Shown here: in pieces, positions 33,274-43,824 of the stretch
Layout of the letters: every line of letters starts with the position of its first letter
How positions within the stretch are numbered: position 1 is the stretch's first letter
From: Ascaphus truei
Lineage: Eukaryota; Chordata; Amphibia; Anura; Ascaphidae
NCBI GenBank assembly: GCA_036426205.1
Contig: CM071568.1
Location: 119,162,245 to 119,226,244, forward strand
DNA: 64,000 nt
Direction: 5' to 3'
The notes under the pieces: model-generated
Seen by the model: the letters and a program-made list of their open reading frames with translations, nothing else
Told to the model about the DNA's origin: nothing
Database searches by the model: none
Made by a program: the position numbers and the translations under genes

Positions 33274-35070
33274 GTGGCCACAGGAATAGGGCAACAACCA
33301 GAGGAATACTTTTTCAATGAGCAGCAAGCAATGCGCTGTGGTCTCAAGGAAGGTACAGAAGTTTTACTTAGCACGTGCACATCCAGCATCACTGATGAAA
33401 AAGAATGTGTGCACAGTACTGCTGATGTTTCAAAATACCAAAGTAAAGATGAGGAAAAAATCTACAGAGACGCCTGTGAAAGCTACAAACTCTGCAAGCA
33501 AAGTCTGCCCACCTGTAGGACTGCCAGATGAGGTTCTAGCAAATACAGTGAAAACAGCAGCAATAGCACCTCCTGAGGTCAGGAAGAAAAATACACCTGA
33601 TACCATCAAAACGGAGGACAAGATGTGGAGTTCCTATAATGGACCCTACCCCATGGAAGAGTGGTCCTTCTAGTCCTATGAGGATAAGGATGAAGATATC
33701 TCTTATGGGGAACCCGAAACAAGACGCACCCACAGAAAACCCCTATGATGGTGGAGGTGCCCGAACAAACAGGTCTCCATGACCCTGAAATTTCCTGACA
33801 GCTAATGCAATTGAAAGAAAAGCATGGTGGATGCTGTGAAACTGCTGAAGTTTCAAACCTAGAATGAGACCCTAGTACGCCTAATGGAACTGAGTCATCC
33901 AAAGAAAGAAGGCGGAACAAGAGAAAGAAGAAGTTCTCCAATTACCATGGAAGGATCAGACACATCTGCAGATGGAGTAAAAGGGGGCCGAGATGCCCTG
34001 CAGCCTATAGGATGACCGAATATCCAGAGGGCTCACAGAAGAAGTCATGTACCCTAAAGAAGTATCTGTCTGGTGCTGACAGTGAGAAACCCTCAATCTA
34101 TAACAGGGAAGTGGATCCGGAACCAATGAGTGATGATCTCTTGACAAGCCCTGAAGATGCCCTGCAAAATGCCAGGCATACACTGGCGACACACTTTATT
34201 CGAGCTCGGCTAGTCCCACGAATTCGGGTATACCCGGGTGTATTGAGGTTTGTGACTGTTTTCTGCCCGAGTACATTGAGTTATTTTCCAAGCAGGGATT
34301 GAAGCATTTTATTCCCGCTGGCTGCAATACTGCACAGTATATATATATAAACTGCATTACAATTCATGAATTTATGCCATCTGGTAGACACGCGAAGCAT
34401 TGCAGCCTATTAAATCCTAATCATTATCATTTAACAGATCAGCCGCCCATCAGCCAGGCATGAACCCAGGCTGGGAAGGCAAATGCAACGGGGCTTGTCA
34501 GAGGTTAGGAGTGGCGCATTCCAGGTATCTGCCAGGTACATACCGGGTATTTGCTCGAATAAAGTGTGTCGGTGCAGTAACTGTGATCTGCTCTGTGAAC
34601 AATTGAAACTGAAGAGGGAAGATAACGTTGAGCTACAGAAGACTGTTCTCGCAATGTACTCTGTATACGGGACCGAATTGGAGGATCTAAGGACAGATCT
34701 AGACACTGCAAACGTGACTATTCCCGTCATGGATGAAAAGCAGAGCCAATCTGATAGAATAATTGCTAATATGAAGCAGTAAGAGGAGGCACTGAAAGAG
34801 ATTACAGTCTCTCAGCAAAAGGTTCAAAATTGCCATAGAGAGGTGGAGGTCTCTCGGGATGAGGTTCACACTCTCGCATAGAACTGAATGCCTCAAACCA
34901 AGAGGTCAACAGTGTCCGGACAGAGGTGGACATATCACAGAATAAGGTTCATACTCTCCACGTAGCACTGGATGCCTCACACCAAGAGATCAGCAGATGA
35001 CGCACAGAACTGATAGTCTCTAAAAAGGAACTTTACAGTCTCGCTGAGGAGCTTGACATCTCTCAAAAAG
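33274..35070 (+). pseudogene. Coiled-coil gag-like protein, plus copy (broken)
   Basis: Frames at 33274-33531, 33317-33673, 34012-34178 and 34595-34782 align one after another with the minus-strand copy at 53619-55985. Shared blocks include ECVHSTADV, ASKVCPPVGLP, VRKKNTPDT, SPEDAL and ELQKTVLAMYSVYGTELEDL. From about 34800 to 35070 an approximately 83-bp unit repeats, encoding LDASxQEINS-like heptad segments. The product would be a long, acidic, helical protein, perhaps a structural Gag analogue. Stops, frame changes and a MITE make it dead. No zinc knuckle was recognised. Confidence 0.65.
34181..34577. mobile_element. MITE inside the coiled-coil gene
   Basis: Ends GGCGACACACTTTATTCGAG and the complement CTCGAATAAAGTGTGTCGG, flanked by TA (34179-34180 and 34578-34579). 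The other element copy (around 55085-55100) shows the uninterrupted site between GCCAGACG and CTGTGATCTGCTC. Confidence 0.75.
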
Positions 35071-35074
35071 CTGT

Positions 35075-35393
35075 TTACAGTCTCTCTAAAGGTTTATCTT
35101 TCTGTCCTAGAAGTCAGATTGATATTTTTGAAACGGTAAAGGATCTTAATCTGTTTTGCCGCAAGTTAAATCTGCATAAAAAACGCAGACAATGGCAAAA
35201 CAGAAATACACCCTTAGAATGCCTCAGCACACAAGACTGTGATAATATAGAACTCTTAGAGAGTCTGGTTGAGGAAAGTCTTAGACCATGGGGGGAAGGA
35301 GCCTTTACAACGTTAAAGAACAAGTCTTTATTTGTAGCACCATCAGAAATAAGTACAAATGTCGATGTGTTCTGTCAACTTGTCACTAAGGGG
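35075..35393 (+). pseudogene. PLE N-terminal fragment
   Basis: Frame with GLSFCPRSQIDIFETVKDLN and LFCRKLNLHKK, then NVDVFCQLVTK. These are the blocks found upstream of the reverse transcriptase in PLE1 (GLSFSPTHYLDKFECVKDLN). About 100 residues remain; both ends are cut, on the left by the LTR element and on the right by a repeat starting at 35394. Confidence 0.7.
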
Positions 35394-36506
35394 CCTATGC
35401 AGAGAGCTGCGAGAAGCCCAATCTCGCCAGTTTTTAGCCAAATATGCCTATAGCAATTTAGTAAATGGCGAGAAACTGGCGAGATGAGTAAAAAGCGCCA
35501 GTTTTTTTTTTTGTTTTAAAAACTCGCCGCGCGGGTGGCGAGAAGCAATATCTCGCCAGTTTTAAAAAGGGCCGTATGCAGGAAGCCCCACTCACCATCT
35601 CGCCGCTGATCGCGCCAATAAAATGGAGAGATGTTCTCCAAATAGCTCCGCCAAAAAAAGTTGGCAAGAAGCTGGAGCTGAGCGGCGAGAGGGACCATAA
35701 AAAAAAAACATCCTCTTTCCTGGTTCGGATTGATGCCGGGGGGCTCCAGAGCTGATACCCAGGAATATCAGCACCGAAGGCCCCCGGCATGCATCCGAGG
35801 CAGGAAAAATGCATGTACAGCCCACTTCATTACCTTAGCGGGTAACCGCTAAGACAATGAAGGGGTTAACCCACCGTGCCAGCTTTATTGTGGGTAGCGG
35901 GTGTGGGTGAAGGGGGTATGTGGCCCTTGGTGTGAGTTTAGGGCTTGCGGGGGGGGTTGGGGGTGCACTTAACCCCTTCAGGACCGTAGCAGTTAATAAC
36001 GCTACGGTCATGAAGGGGGTTAACCCCTCCCGCTACCCCCCCCGCAAGCCCTAAACAACCACCGTTGGGGCTAATACCCCATTCACCCACCCCCACTACC
36101 CACAATGAAAAATAATCACACAGCAGCCCCACACTAAATAAAGAAATGTAAAAGAATAAATAAATAAATGAATATATCAGAGTAGGGATGGAGTTCCCAC
36201 GCTCTGATTGGCTACCGTACCATGTGTGGACGGCCATGTTTCTTTTAATGATGTCATCTTAAAGGCAATTGAAGCAAAGCCATTCTGATTGGCTGTGCTT
36301 TCATTGCCTTTAAGTGACGTCATCAGTTTTTTTTTTATCGGCCAAAACACATGGTTTTCACGGCCCAATCAGGGCCGTGGGAACCATATGACGAAAATGT
36401 GACGTCATAGGCCTATAGGTCATAGGCCTTTAAAAGCCTATGTCGTCTCATTTTGAAGCCAGACGCCGAGGAGGAAGGACCTCCGGAGAAGAAAGAAGAC
36501 CAGGGC
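35394..36506. repeat. Repeat block with GC-rich hairpins
   Basis: Holds two direct copies of an AAGGG(G)CCNTATGCAG unit (35391 and 35567), several CTCGCCA units, and short perfect hairpins: TTAGCGG/CCGCTAA near 35838 and GACCGTAGC/GCTACGGTC near 35981. CATAGGCC repeats appear around 36405-36440. No convincing gene; the frames at 35458-35825 come from the repeat units. Confidence 0.5.
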
Positions 36507-36611
36507 ATGGCCGAAGACGGGAAGAAGACCCCGGAAGAAGGTAAAAGAAAGAAGAATACAGATGAAGATGGATTACAAGTAGAAGACTCATGGATTGATT
36601 TGGATTCTTAG
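36507..36611 (+). CDS. Small acidic open frame, 34 codons, function unknown
   Basis: ATG at 36507 followed by a highly charged peptide beginning MAEDGKKTPEEGKRKK and ending VEDSWIDLDS before a stop. The upstream sequence is also purine- and charge-biased (GAGGAGGAAGG), so this could be the end of a longer frame or chance in a purine-rich repeat. No family recognised. Confidence 0.2.
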   Translation: MAEDGKKTPEEGKRKKNTDEDGLQVEDSWIDLDS

Positions 36612-37557
36612 TTTAATGTTTATTTTTTTATGGTTTGTTATTTTATGGGTTCCTGCGCCTGGTGGTTTTGTACGTGAGTAACCAGTTCAATGGGAGTCGG
36701 TGGGGGCAAGTAATGGTAATTGAAGAAAAGAAATGTATTTAATTGATCTAGTTAATTTTTTTTAATTCTGTTCTTTACATGTTTATTTAATTATCTGTGG
36801 TATATCATTTCTTTCCACTGTATGTATGTATGTCTAGAGAGATATATACATACAGGGTAAGTAATGATAGTGTTGTAAAAGCTTGATTTGCTATGTTTTT
36901 AATTCTTTTGACTATGCATGTATGCTTAAATGTGTGTTTAAAGTCTTTTAAAATTAGATAGATGTAATTGTTGCTATTGTATGTTGTTTTAGAGGTCAGG
37001 GGTAGCTTTCGTTGTTAATTTTTTATGCTTCTTGGTACTTATATATTTTCACAGCCTACATTGCAGAGTTGCAGGTTTGAATTAGTTAATTGTTTAATTT
37101 TTAGGGATTGAATGTAAATTGTTTAGGGATGCAATGTTAATTGTTTAGGGATGTCATTATTGAATGGTAATTGATTTATGTTTAGCGGATTGGTTACAAT
37201 AGTTTATTTGTTTGGAGTTATCTGTATTTGGATTGAAATGTTATTGTTAACATTCATTAGCAGAATGTATATGGTGCATAGATTGTATAATCATATATTC
37301 AATGTAATGCAATGTGTTGATTGTGATTAGAGGTTTTTGATTGGCATTTTATCTTTTTGATTGTAATATCAGTTAGGATTATGACAGGAAATTACTTGTA
37401 TTGTAGTGTGTATTAATGGAGAACTGTTATTTTGAGTACTGCATGTTTTTGATAACCCTTCTACATTTATTTGTATATTGGTTCATCATGTGTGTGTATC
37501 TCTCTCTCTCTCTCTCTCTCTGTATATATATATATCTATATATCTATATATATATAA
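36612..37557. other. AT- and TG-rich stretch, no gene
   Basis: No coding block. It contains a short (TC)n run (37499-37520) and a (TA)n/TATC microsatellite (37523-37556) directly before a PLE pLTR. Confidence 0.6.
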
Positions 37558-38104
37558 AGCAGAAAGTAGCCGTGTTAGTCCAGTTGCGATAGTGCAGAAT
37601 AAATGAGTTCTTCGGTATTAGGTGATACCTTTTTTATTGGACTAACAATTTATGTCATAGGACAAGCTTTCGAGAGTTCTCCTCTCTTCTTCAGGTCAGC
37701 AATACTGATTTACATAGGAATCAATGCTTGTTGCTGGCTCATTGTATACTCATAGCCAGCCTACACACAAGTGGTTTTTATTCCGATCACGATCGCACAA
37801 ACTAAAACGGACAGGCATCTCCAGGACAGCTACAGGGGCTTCATTTTATGCGCATGCGCGCTACGCGGTCCACCACGCTGACACTCGTGGAGGTCTGATA
37901 GCGTTACAGCGCTACAGGGACAGCCCCAGTGCGCGGGACTGGTCTCTGAGGAGTGATACTGCCCCTGCTTACCCTATTTGATGCCCTACCATAGAAGTGA
38001 CGATCGAGACCGGGGATTATTAAAGTTTTTATTCATGTAAGTTGTTACTATTGTTTATTGTTTGTAATACACTTTATTTCTCTCATTGTGGTGCGCTCTT
38101 GTGT
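37558..38104. mobile_element. PLE-type pLTR with hammerhead-like motif
   Basis: Begins AAGCAGAAAGTAGCCGTGTT in a (TA)n tract and ends near GGTGCGCTCTTGTGTTTTC. It contains a CpG-rich centre (GCGCATGCGCGCTACGCGG) and the GCTTTCGAGAG/CTCTCTTCTTCAGG block. The GGCTAACACGG-type end is shared with the foldback element at 10830-11968. It directly abuts the left terminal repeat of the large transposon, whose outermost bases it has probably displaced. Confidence 0.65.
37655..37700 (-). ncRNA. Hammerhead-like motif in pLTR
   Basis: Minus strand: CUGAAGA core, A, stem II GAGAG/CUCUC, GAAA, then GCUUGUC giving a GUC triplet. Stem III pairing is weak (A-U only) and stem I is short, so activity is less certain than at 9149 or 60727. 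Confidence 0.45.
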
Positions 38105-38109
38105 TTTCT

Positions 38110-38451
38110 TTTTCTTTGCATTTAAAGAAGGAACAATTTTATTTGTAGAGGATATTTTAGGGCAAATGAATAATACAAAAATACAGTAGTTCGCCTCTTC
38201 TTCAAAATTTACAATCTTGTCTTTATTTTCTTCATAATGGCTGCATTGCATTCTGTAGTTCTTTGTAATTGAGGGGGGATTAGGACAAATTACTGACTGT
38301 TAATGTACATTATACACACAGTACAATACGATTTTTGTACACTCCCCCCTTCCTGTAGTGCTGCAGCTCTGAAAAGAAAATTAATGTCACCAGGATTAGT
38401 GCATTAAATGCATTGTGCATTTCACAATATTTGACAATAACTACTGTCTAA
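38110..38451. repeat. Left terminal inverted repeat of the two-gene transposon
   Basis: Runs inward from ATTTAAAGAAGGAACAATTT to TACTGTCTAACT. It contains TACTGTATTTTTGTATTATT (on its reverse strand) and GGCTGCATTGCATTCTGTAG, all found in reverse complement at 51966-52239 and 57934-58010. The outer edge touches a PLE pLTR, so the very terminus is unclear. Confidence 0.7.
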
Positions 38452-38595
38452 CTGTTTTTTTTTCCGGCTGCACTAAATCACTTATTTATATACTGTATAC
38501 AGTATGTGTGGATTTCAGTTTGCACTCTGTATTGTTATGTATTTTTATACTAAACTATATACTGTAAAACTATAACTATATTACTGTACAGTAGG

Positions 38596-38983
38596 TTAGA
38601 CAGCACACATATGTCTAATACAAATGTACTGTACACTGTTCATACTGTACTGTATATAATACTGGAAGGGCTGACATAAAATGGTTAAAATTGTTATTTT
38701 GAGTGCCATACTTACCTGTATTATACTTACTGTACCTGTACTTACCTTATTACAGTACAGTACCTTACTACATTCCGGTGGCACCCCATTACGCTGTAAA
38801 AGAACTGGAAACATGCTAGCAATATCATCAATATAGTTATTGCATCTTTGAAGGGTGAGTATATCCTTCCAGAAACTCATTATTCCTTTTGCCAATTCAT
38901 CCTTTTTGGATGGTTTCACAACTTTTCTGAAATGATCCTTCATCTCATGCCACACCATATCTATAAGATTTAAATCTGGTGAT
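38596..38983 (-). pseudogene. IS630/Tc1-type transposase, exon 5
   Basis: Last exon. The minus-strand acceptor (CCAATTCCAG, AG at 38984-38985) joins in phase to exon 4, giving the junction PPESPDLNLIDMVWHEM. Downstream KDHFRKVVKPSKKDELAKGI and CNNYIDDI match the C-terminus of this transposase group. The third catalytic position, normally E in NPIE, is D (NLID). The usual stop region near 38760 is altered and the frame drifts into non-family sequence before 38596. Confidence 0.7.
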
Positions 38984-39082
38984 CTGGAATTGGAGTGGGA
39001 AAAAAAGGTGAATTAGTTCAAGCGATATAAACAGTGTAAAACAATGAGAAACAGTTACCATACAGTACACTGGAGAACTTAC

Positions 39083-39254
39083 TCCGGTGGCGTCTTAACC
39101 GAGTTGATACCGCTCGCAAGAATATGGGCACTAGAGGAGGTATGTTTAGGGTCATTTTCCTGGAAGAAATGGTGACCAGATGGGAAATCATGCCTAATGT
39201 ATTCAACAATACGGGTGACAATTTTCTTTTGGAAAAATACTTTATCCATGATTC
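39083..39254 (-). pseudogene. IS630/Tc1-type transposase, exon 4
   Basis: 172-nt exon flanked by a CAG acceptor (39255-39257) and a GTAAGT donor (39077-39082). It encodes IMDKVFFQKKIVTRIVEYIR, then FQENDPKHTSSSAH and SGINSVKTPPE. Family members read QDNDPKHTS here, so the second catalytic aspartate is E in this copy. Spacing to the third acidic residue is two residues shorter than the DD34E norm. Confidence 0.75.
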
Positions 39255-39357
39255 CTGGACCAAGAAAAGAAAAATGTAACATTAGGGTACCAAATACTGT
39301 ACACTACAGTTGGACAGTGCCCAAGGCCACTGCATGTGACTTTGTGCTTTAAATTAC

Positions 39358-39602
39358 CCTCAAAGATGATGCATCCTAATCCACGTCAAGAGATCGCACC
39401 CCATACATGCATCTTCACTGGGTTATTGGGATGCAGCTTCAGAGATAGGCGTTCTTTTTTGTGGAATGAAAAAGTGGCAAATCTCTCAAGAGCTACAGTT
39501 GTCTCGCCAGTAAAGATGACATCCTGAAAAGTCTCACCACATTCGATCCATGCCTGGTCCACTCTTTTGATCTTGTTAGTGTCCCTTATCATAGGATATG
39601 CT
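39358..39602 (-). pseudogene. IS630/Tc1-type transposase, exon 3
   Basis: Acceptor CATTTCAG and donor GTAATT are both visible and in phase with the neighbouring exons. The exon encodes AYPMIRDTNKIKRVDQAW, IECGETFQDVIFTGETTVAL and MHVWGAIS, then an in-frame TGA (39384-39386) in place of the arginine codon expected in this group, then RGLGCIIFE. The family reads FTDE at the first catalytic position; here it is FTGE. The TGA looks like CpG decay of CGA. Confidence 0.75.
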
Positions 39603-39829
39603 CTGAAATGACAAGGAATAATTATACAGGTACAGTATAGTAAAACCACACTTTTACCTACTGTACAGTACAAACTACAGTACAGTACTATTGCAATATA
39701 CTGAACTATATTACTACTGTATACTGTACAAACAAAAGACGAGCACACCGCTCACTCAATATATTAGTTATTTTAAATATATCATTAATTGGTCAAAAAT
39801 AGGTGCTACCTATGTACTCAAGTTAATAG

Positions 39830-40392
39830 ATTAACATATAAATGAATGGCTGACAAAAGTCAGTCATTCCAAGAAAGCACATTTATGGTGCACTCCAAAA
39901 TACTTATTTTTATATTTTACAGTGAATACAATAATGTGAAAAAATTGTGAATAGATGATAAAATATCAATAGCAATAGCAATTACTTACTGCTGTGATTC
40001 CAAGCTATTGTTGGTTACAATTGAGTGTAGTGGATTTCCTTTTTCTCCTCTGATTGCAATAATTGAGTGTGTATCAGTTTGATTCTGTCCTATTGCATGG
40101 GCATCTTTGACACTTATGCCTGCTCAAACATATGAGCAGCAAGTATATGTACTGCTTTATTCGTTGTCCATGACATTATTGTATATGGCGAATGATACAA
40201 CATGGCAGCCATTTAATATAGATTAGAGCACCACGTGATATATTTTTAACCAATTTTATTTTTATCACCTATTCACAGTTTTTTCACATCATTGTATTAC
40301 CTGTAAAATATAAAAATAAGTATTTGGCGTGCACCATAAATGTGCTTTCTTTGAATGACTGACTTTTGTCAGGTTATCATTTATATGTTAAT
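39830..40392. mobile_element. Foldback element in transposase intron 2
   Basis: Inverted arms 39830-39965 and 40255-40392: CATATAAATGA, AAAGCACATTTATGGTGCA, TATTTTTATATTTTACAG and their complements. About 290 bp of loop with no gene. The arms resemble small PLE pLTR pairs, but no hammerhead core was found. Confidence 0.65.
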
Positions 40393-40508
40393 TTACTGTA
40401 TAATTTACCATAAAGCATTAACGGGGGGTATTACTACTGTATACTGTAGTTTATTTAGTACTATATGCAATACACAATACTGTACTATTTTTACAGTAAG
40501 ACACTTAC

Positions 40509-40648
40509 TTTACACATCCATATTTCCATTCTAATTTGCATCTCATCTGCCTGATGCTGGTCTCAGATGCTGTTAAATTGTAAGTTTTCTCTAAAGCAGT
40601 CTTGACTCTTGCAGCGCAAAGCTCATCATTATCTTCACTGTTGTTGTC
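40509..40648 (-). pseudogene. IS630/Tc1-type transposase, exon 2 (helix-turn-helix)
   Basis: Minus-strand exon with a GTAAGT donor (40503-40508) and a CAG/AAG-type acceptor. It encodes ARVKTALEKTYNLTASETSI then RQMRCKLEWKYGCVK, matching the second DNA-binding helix pair of Tc1-like proteins (xVRRMRRKLGW). It joins exon 3 in phase (CVK-AYPMIRD). The join to exon 1 is out of phase with the sites I can see, so another exon or a lost site may lie between. The Gypsy at 40746 sits in that intron. Confidence 0.7.
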
Positions 40649-40745
40649 CTTCAGTGTGAAAACAGGAAAACAGAACAATTTGTTACAGAAAGACCTAAAT
40701 GTTCTCTAAAATAATTACAAGTTAATCTTGTATTACCTGAATAAC

Positions 40746-41445
40746 TGTAAGGAATCGGGGAACACGTCCTTTGTGACGTGTTCCCTCCTTACCTGTCATC
40801 AATCAGACCTCCACTCTGGCACCAGCGCGTGCACCCCCCCGCTCTGCGTACAGAGCGCACACGCAGCTCTTCTAGAGTGCCACGGAGATTAGCTCTGCCC
40901 ATCTAGCCCACTTGTCTCCTGCAGCCAATCCTTGCCTCTGTGGAGGCCATGACTCCGCTACACCTCCCTTGCTACTGGTTCCTGTGTGCTACATATACCT
41001 TGCAGTTCCCTTCCTGCTTTGATGAGCATAACGTATTGTAGACTTGATCTCTGCGCCTGTTGTGCCTTACTCCTTGTCTTGTGTTCTTTCCTGCAGTTAG
41101 ATTCAATGTGTACCGACCCGGCTTAACTTCTGAACCCCTCTGGATATTTACCCCGGCTTACCCTCGACTCTGCAGATCTCTCCAACCCAGACCATGGCTA
41201 TACGGACTTCTAGGATTCTGACCTCTCCAACCCCAGACCACTGCTTAATGGACTTTGACTATTCTGACCTCTCTATTCCAAGACCTTGGCAAGCATCAGG
41301 ACTAACCCACTCTCTCCAACCCAGACACGACTACGTTGACAATCCACCTGCCAGGCATGCTTCCGCTGCTGTGGGTGCATGGTTCTATACTTCCCCACCT
41401 CAGTACCGAGGTCCTGACTTGCTCGTGGGAAGCGCAAGGGTTACA
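40746..41445 (+). repeat. 5' LTR of the Gypsy element
   Basis: TGTAAGGAATCGGGG to AAGGGTTACA; an ACACGTCC...GACGTGT hairpin lies just inside the start. The frame at 41194-41547 is LTR sequence only. Confidence 0.9.
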
Positions 41446-41447
41446 GT

Positions 41448-42372
41448 ATGCTCAGCCCAACAAACATGGACCCCCCTGAGGTGGGCCAAGTCCTGTCTTC
41501 TATCTCTGAGCATTTCCAATATCTGGAAAATCATATTGCTTCCCTGACTCAATATCTTGCCACGGTTTCTCTCAACCAATCTCAATGCAGAATTATTAGG
41601 CCTGCTACTCTGTCTGTTTCTTCCCCTGAAGCCTCTCTCTCTCAAGCCACATCTCCCCACTCCCAATCGATATGCGGGAGATCCCCATGGATGCCGAGGT
41701 TTCCTCAACCAATGTGACATACAGTTCGAGATAACCCCTTCCTGCTTCTCTTCTGATAGATCTAAGGTGGCGTAAATTATCGCTTTATTATCCGGAGACG
41801 CATTGGCATAGGCATTCCCCATCTGGGAGCAGAGACCGGAGCTTATTCAAGACTTCCCATGATTCAAGAATTAATTTTAGCATGTCTTTGACACCTCTGG
41901 TCGTAAGATTACTGCTGCTTCTTCTTTGTTTCACATTTCACAGGGTCACAGATCACAAGATACGGCCTGGAATTTTGGACCACCGCAGCAGAGACGGCCT
42001 GGAATGATGAGGCGTTAGCTGCAGATTTCTGGCAAGGTCTCTGAGACATTAAAGAATGAATTAGTTGCTCAAGATAGACCCATGATGCTTGATGATCTTA
42101 TTGCCATGTGTATTAGGGTGGATCAACACCTTCAGGAAAGTCTTGTGCGCCATCACTCACATTCTCTCACACCAACTGTTCTTGTCCCCAGGCTGTCTCC
42201 TCCTACTTTTCCAGCTCTTGTGGCTCCAGAACCAATGCAGTTAGGAAGTCACCAGCTCTCCCCTTCAGTGAAACAACGTCGGAGAACTGGAAGATTATGT
42301 TTTTACTGCGGACTGCCGGGTCACCTGTTGCTTTACTATCCCACGAAGCCAGGAAACGTCAACACCCAATGA
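41448..42372 (+). pseudogene. Gypsy Gag (broken)
   Basis: Starts only a few bases after the LTR. Both ATGs (41448, 41466) are in frame; MDPPEVGQVLSSISEHF is the typical start in this group. After frame breaks in the middle, the C-terminal frame at 42082-42372 has LDDLIAMCIRVDQHLQE and a zinc-knuckle-like CFYCGLPGHLLLYY, in which the last cysteine is Y. Gag forms the intracellular particle. Multiple frame changes around 41720-42080 inactivate it. Confidence 0.8.
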
Positions 42373-42439
42373 GGTATAAGGGGGTCTCATTGGGTACCAT
42401 TTCTTCTTCCCCTCCTATTAAGAGAGGTCTACCAGGGTC

Positions 42440-43020
42440 ATGGTGTCAATCTTCCTTGCGGGTCCTGGCTTCCTAGTTCCTGCCTCTGCCTTCATCGTTT
42501 CCGTGTCTGGGGGAAATTTTGTGGATCAAGATTTCACCACCACACATAAGATTCCTCTAATCAAGAAATCAATACCGGTGGGTTTAGAGGTTATCGACGG
42601 ATTAACTCTCCAGCCAGACTTCATTCCATTAGAGACTCCTACTCTTTCTCTCTCTACGATTGACGGTCACAAGGAAAAGATCTCACTGGATGTTATCCAT
42701 TCACCCTCTGTACTGGAAATTCTGGGCCTTCCTTGGCTCCAACAACACAATCCACTTATAGACTGGACAGACAAGAGACCTATAAAATGGGGTTTTGCCT
42801 CTGAAGTTGCTCCTGTATCCTCGGTACAGCTTACTACTGGCATAGAGACCAGTAATCCTGCCAAACCTACGCTTCCTGAAGTCTATGCAGATTTTATTGA
42901 TGTTTTTGATAAGGTTCGTTCTGAAATTCTTCCCCCTCACAGTCCTTATGATTGTCCCATCGATCTTTTGCCTGGTGCCACCCTTCCTAAGGGTAGATCT
43001 TAGTCTCAGGAAGGGACAAA
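42440..43020 (+). pseudogene. Gypsy protease and start of RT
   Basis: Frame from ALVDSG-like sequence (here SGGNFVDQDF) through IPLIKKSIPVGLEVIDG and LDVIHSPSVLEILGLPWL to the linker EVYADFIDVFDKVRSEILPP and PYDCPIDLLPGATLPKGRS. This is the aspartic protease and RT entry of vertebrate Gypsy elements. The frame stops at 43003, where family members continue. Confidence 0.8.
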
Positions 43021-43731
43021 GGATATGTCTGAATATATTCAGGAGAATTTAAAGAGAGGGTTCATTAGAGCTTCATCCTCCCTAGCTGGGGCTGGGTTCT
43101 TTTTTGTTATGAAGAAAGATGGTTCACTCCGTCCATGCATAGACTATAAGGGTCTTAACAAAATAACCCTGAAGAATCGTTACCCCTTGCCACTCATTTA
43201 AGAATTGTTTGATCATCTACAAGGTTCTTCTATTTTTTCTAAACTTGATCTTCGTGGGGCCTACAATTTCATACGCATTTGACAGGGGGAATTGTCATGC
43301 CTTTCGGGCTCTGTAATGTCCCAGTTGTCTTTCAAGAATTCTTGAATGATATTTTTCGAGATGTCCTCAACATTTTTGTAATTGTCTACCTCGATGATAT
43401 TCTTATTTTTTCTAAATCTATATCAGAACATATCCAGCACACCAAGTTAGTTCTCTCTTGTCTACGTGAGAATCATCTCTATGCCAAGATGGAGAAATGT
43501 ATTTCACAAACATACACTTATTTCTTGGGATACATTATCTCTGATAAAGGCTTCTCCATGGATCCTGATAAACTCAAGGCAGTTGTAGATTGGTCCCAAC
43601 CCACTTCTGTCAAGGCGATTCAGCGGTTTCTTGGCTTCGCCAATTATTATCGTAAGTTTATCCACAATTTTTCCGCCACAGTGGCTCTCATCACCGCCCT
43701 GCCGAAGAAAGATGCGGACACTTCTTCCTGA
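43021..43731 (+). pseudogene. Gypsy reverse transcriptase
   Basis: Blocks [20 protein letters not shown], then [26 protein letters not shown], and after a frame change MPFGLCNVPVVFQEF with the catalytic VIVYLDDILIFS. VDWSQPTSVKAIQRFLGFAN follows, with YYRKFI. Catalytic YLDD is intact, but stops at 43003, 43201 and 43280 break the frame. It copies element RNA into cDNA. Confidence 0.85.
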
Positions 43732-43824
43732 TCTCCTGAAGCATGCCAGGCTTTTGAAACTCTTAAGAAAGCGTTCATCTCTGCTCCCATCTTACACCAT
43801 CCGGACTCTAAACTTCCTTTCACT

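Larger units (their letters stand above)
32319..35070 (+). mobile_element. Coiled-coil-only LTR element, plus-strand copy (3'-truncated)
   Basis: Starts with an LTR (32319-32829), then a primer-binding site (32832-32849) and a decayed coiled-coil coding region interrupted by a MITE (34181-34577). No protease, reverse transcriptase or integrase is seen. The 3' LTR is missing: the sequence passes into a PLE fragment near 35070. It is the same family as 52729-57451. Confidence 0.75.

Noticed and set aside
35458..35825. Overlapping frames of 60-118 codons
   Set aside because: Three frames of the same strand are open over a repeat with CTCGCCA units; no motif supports translation.
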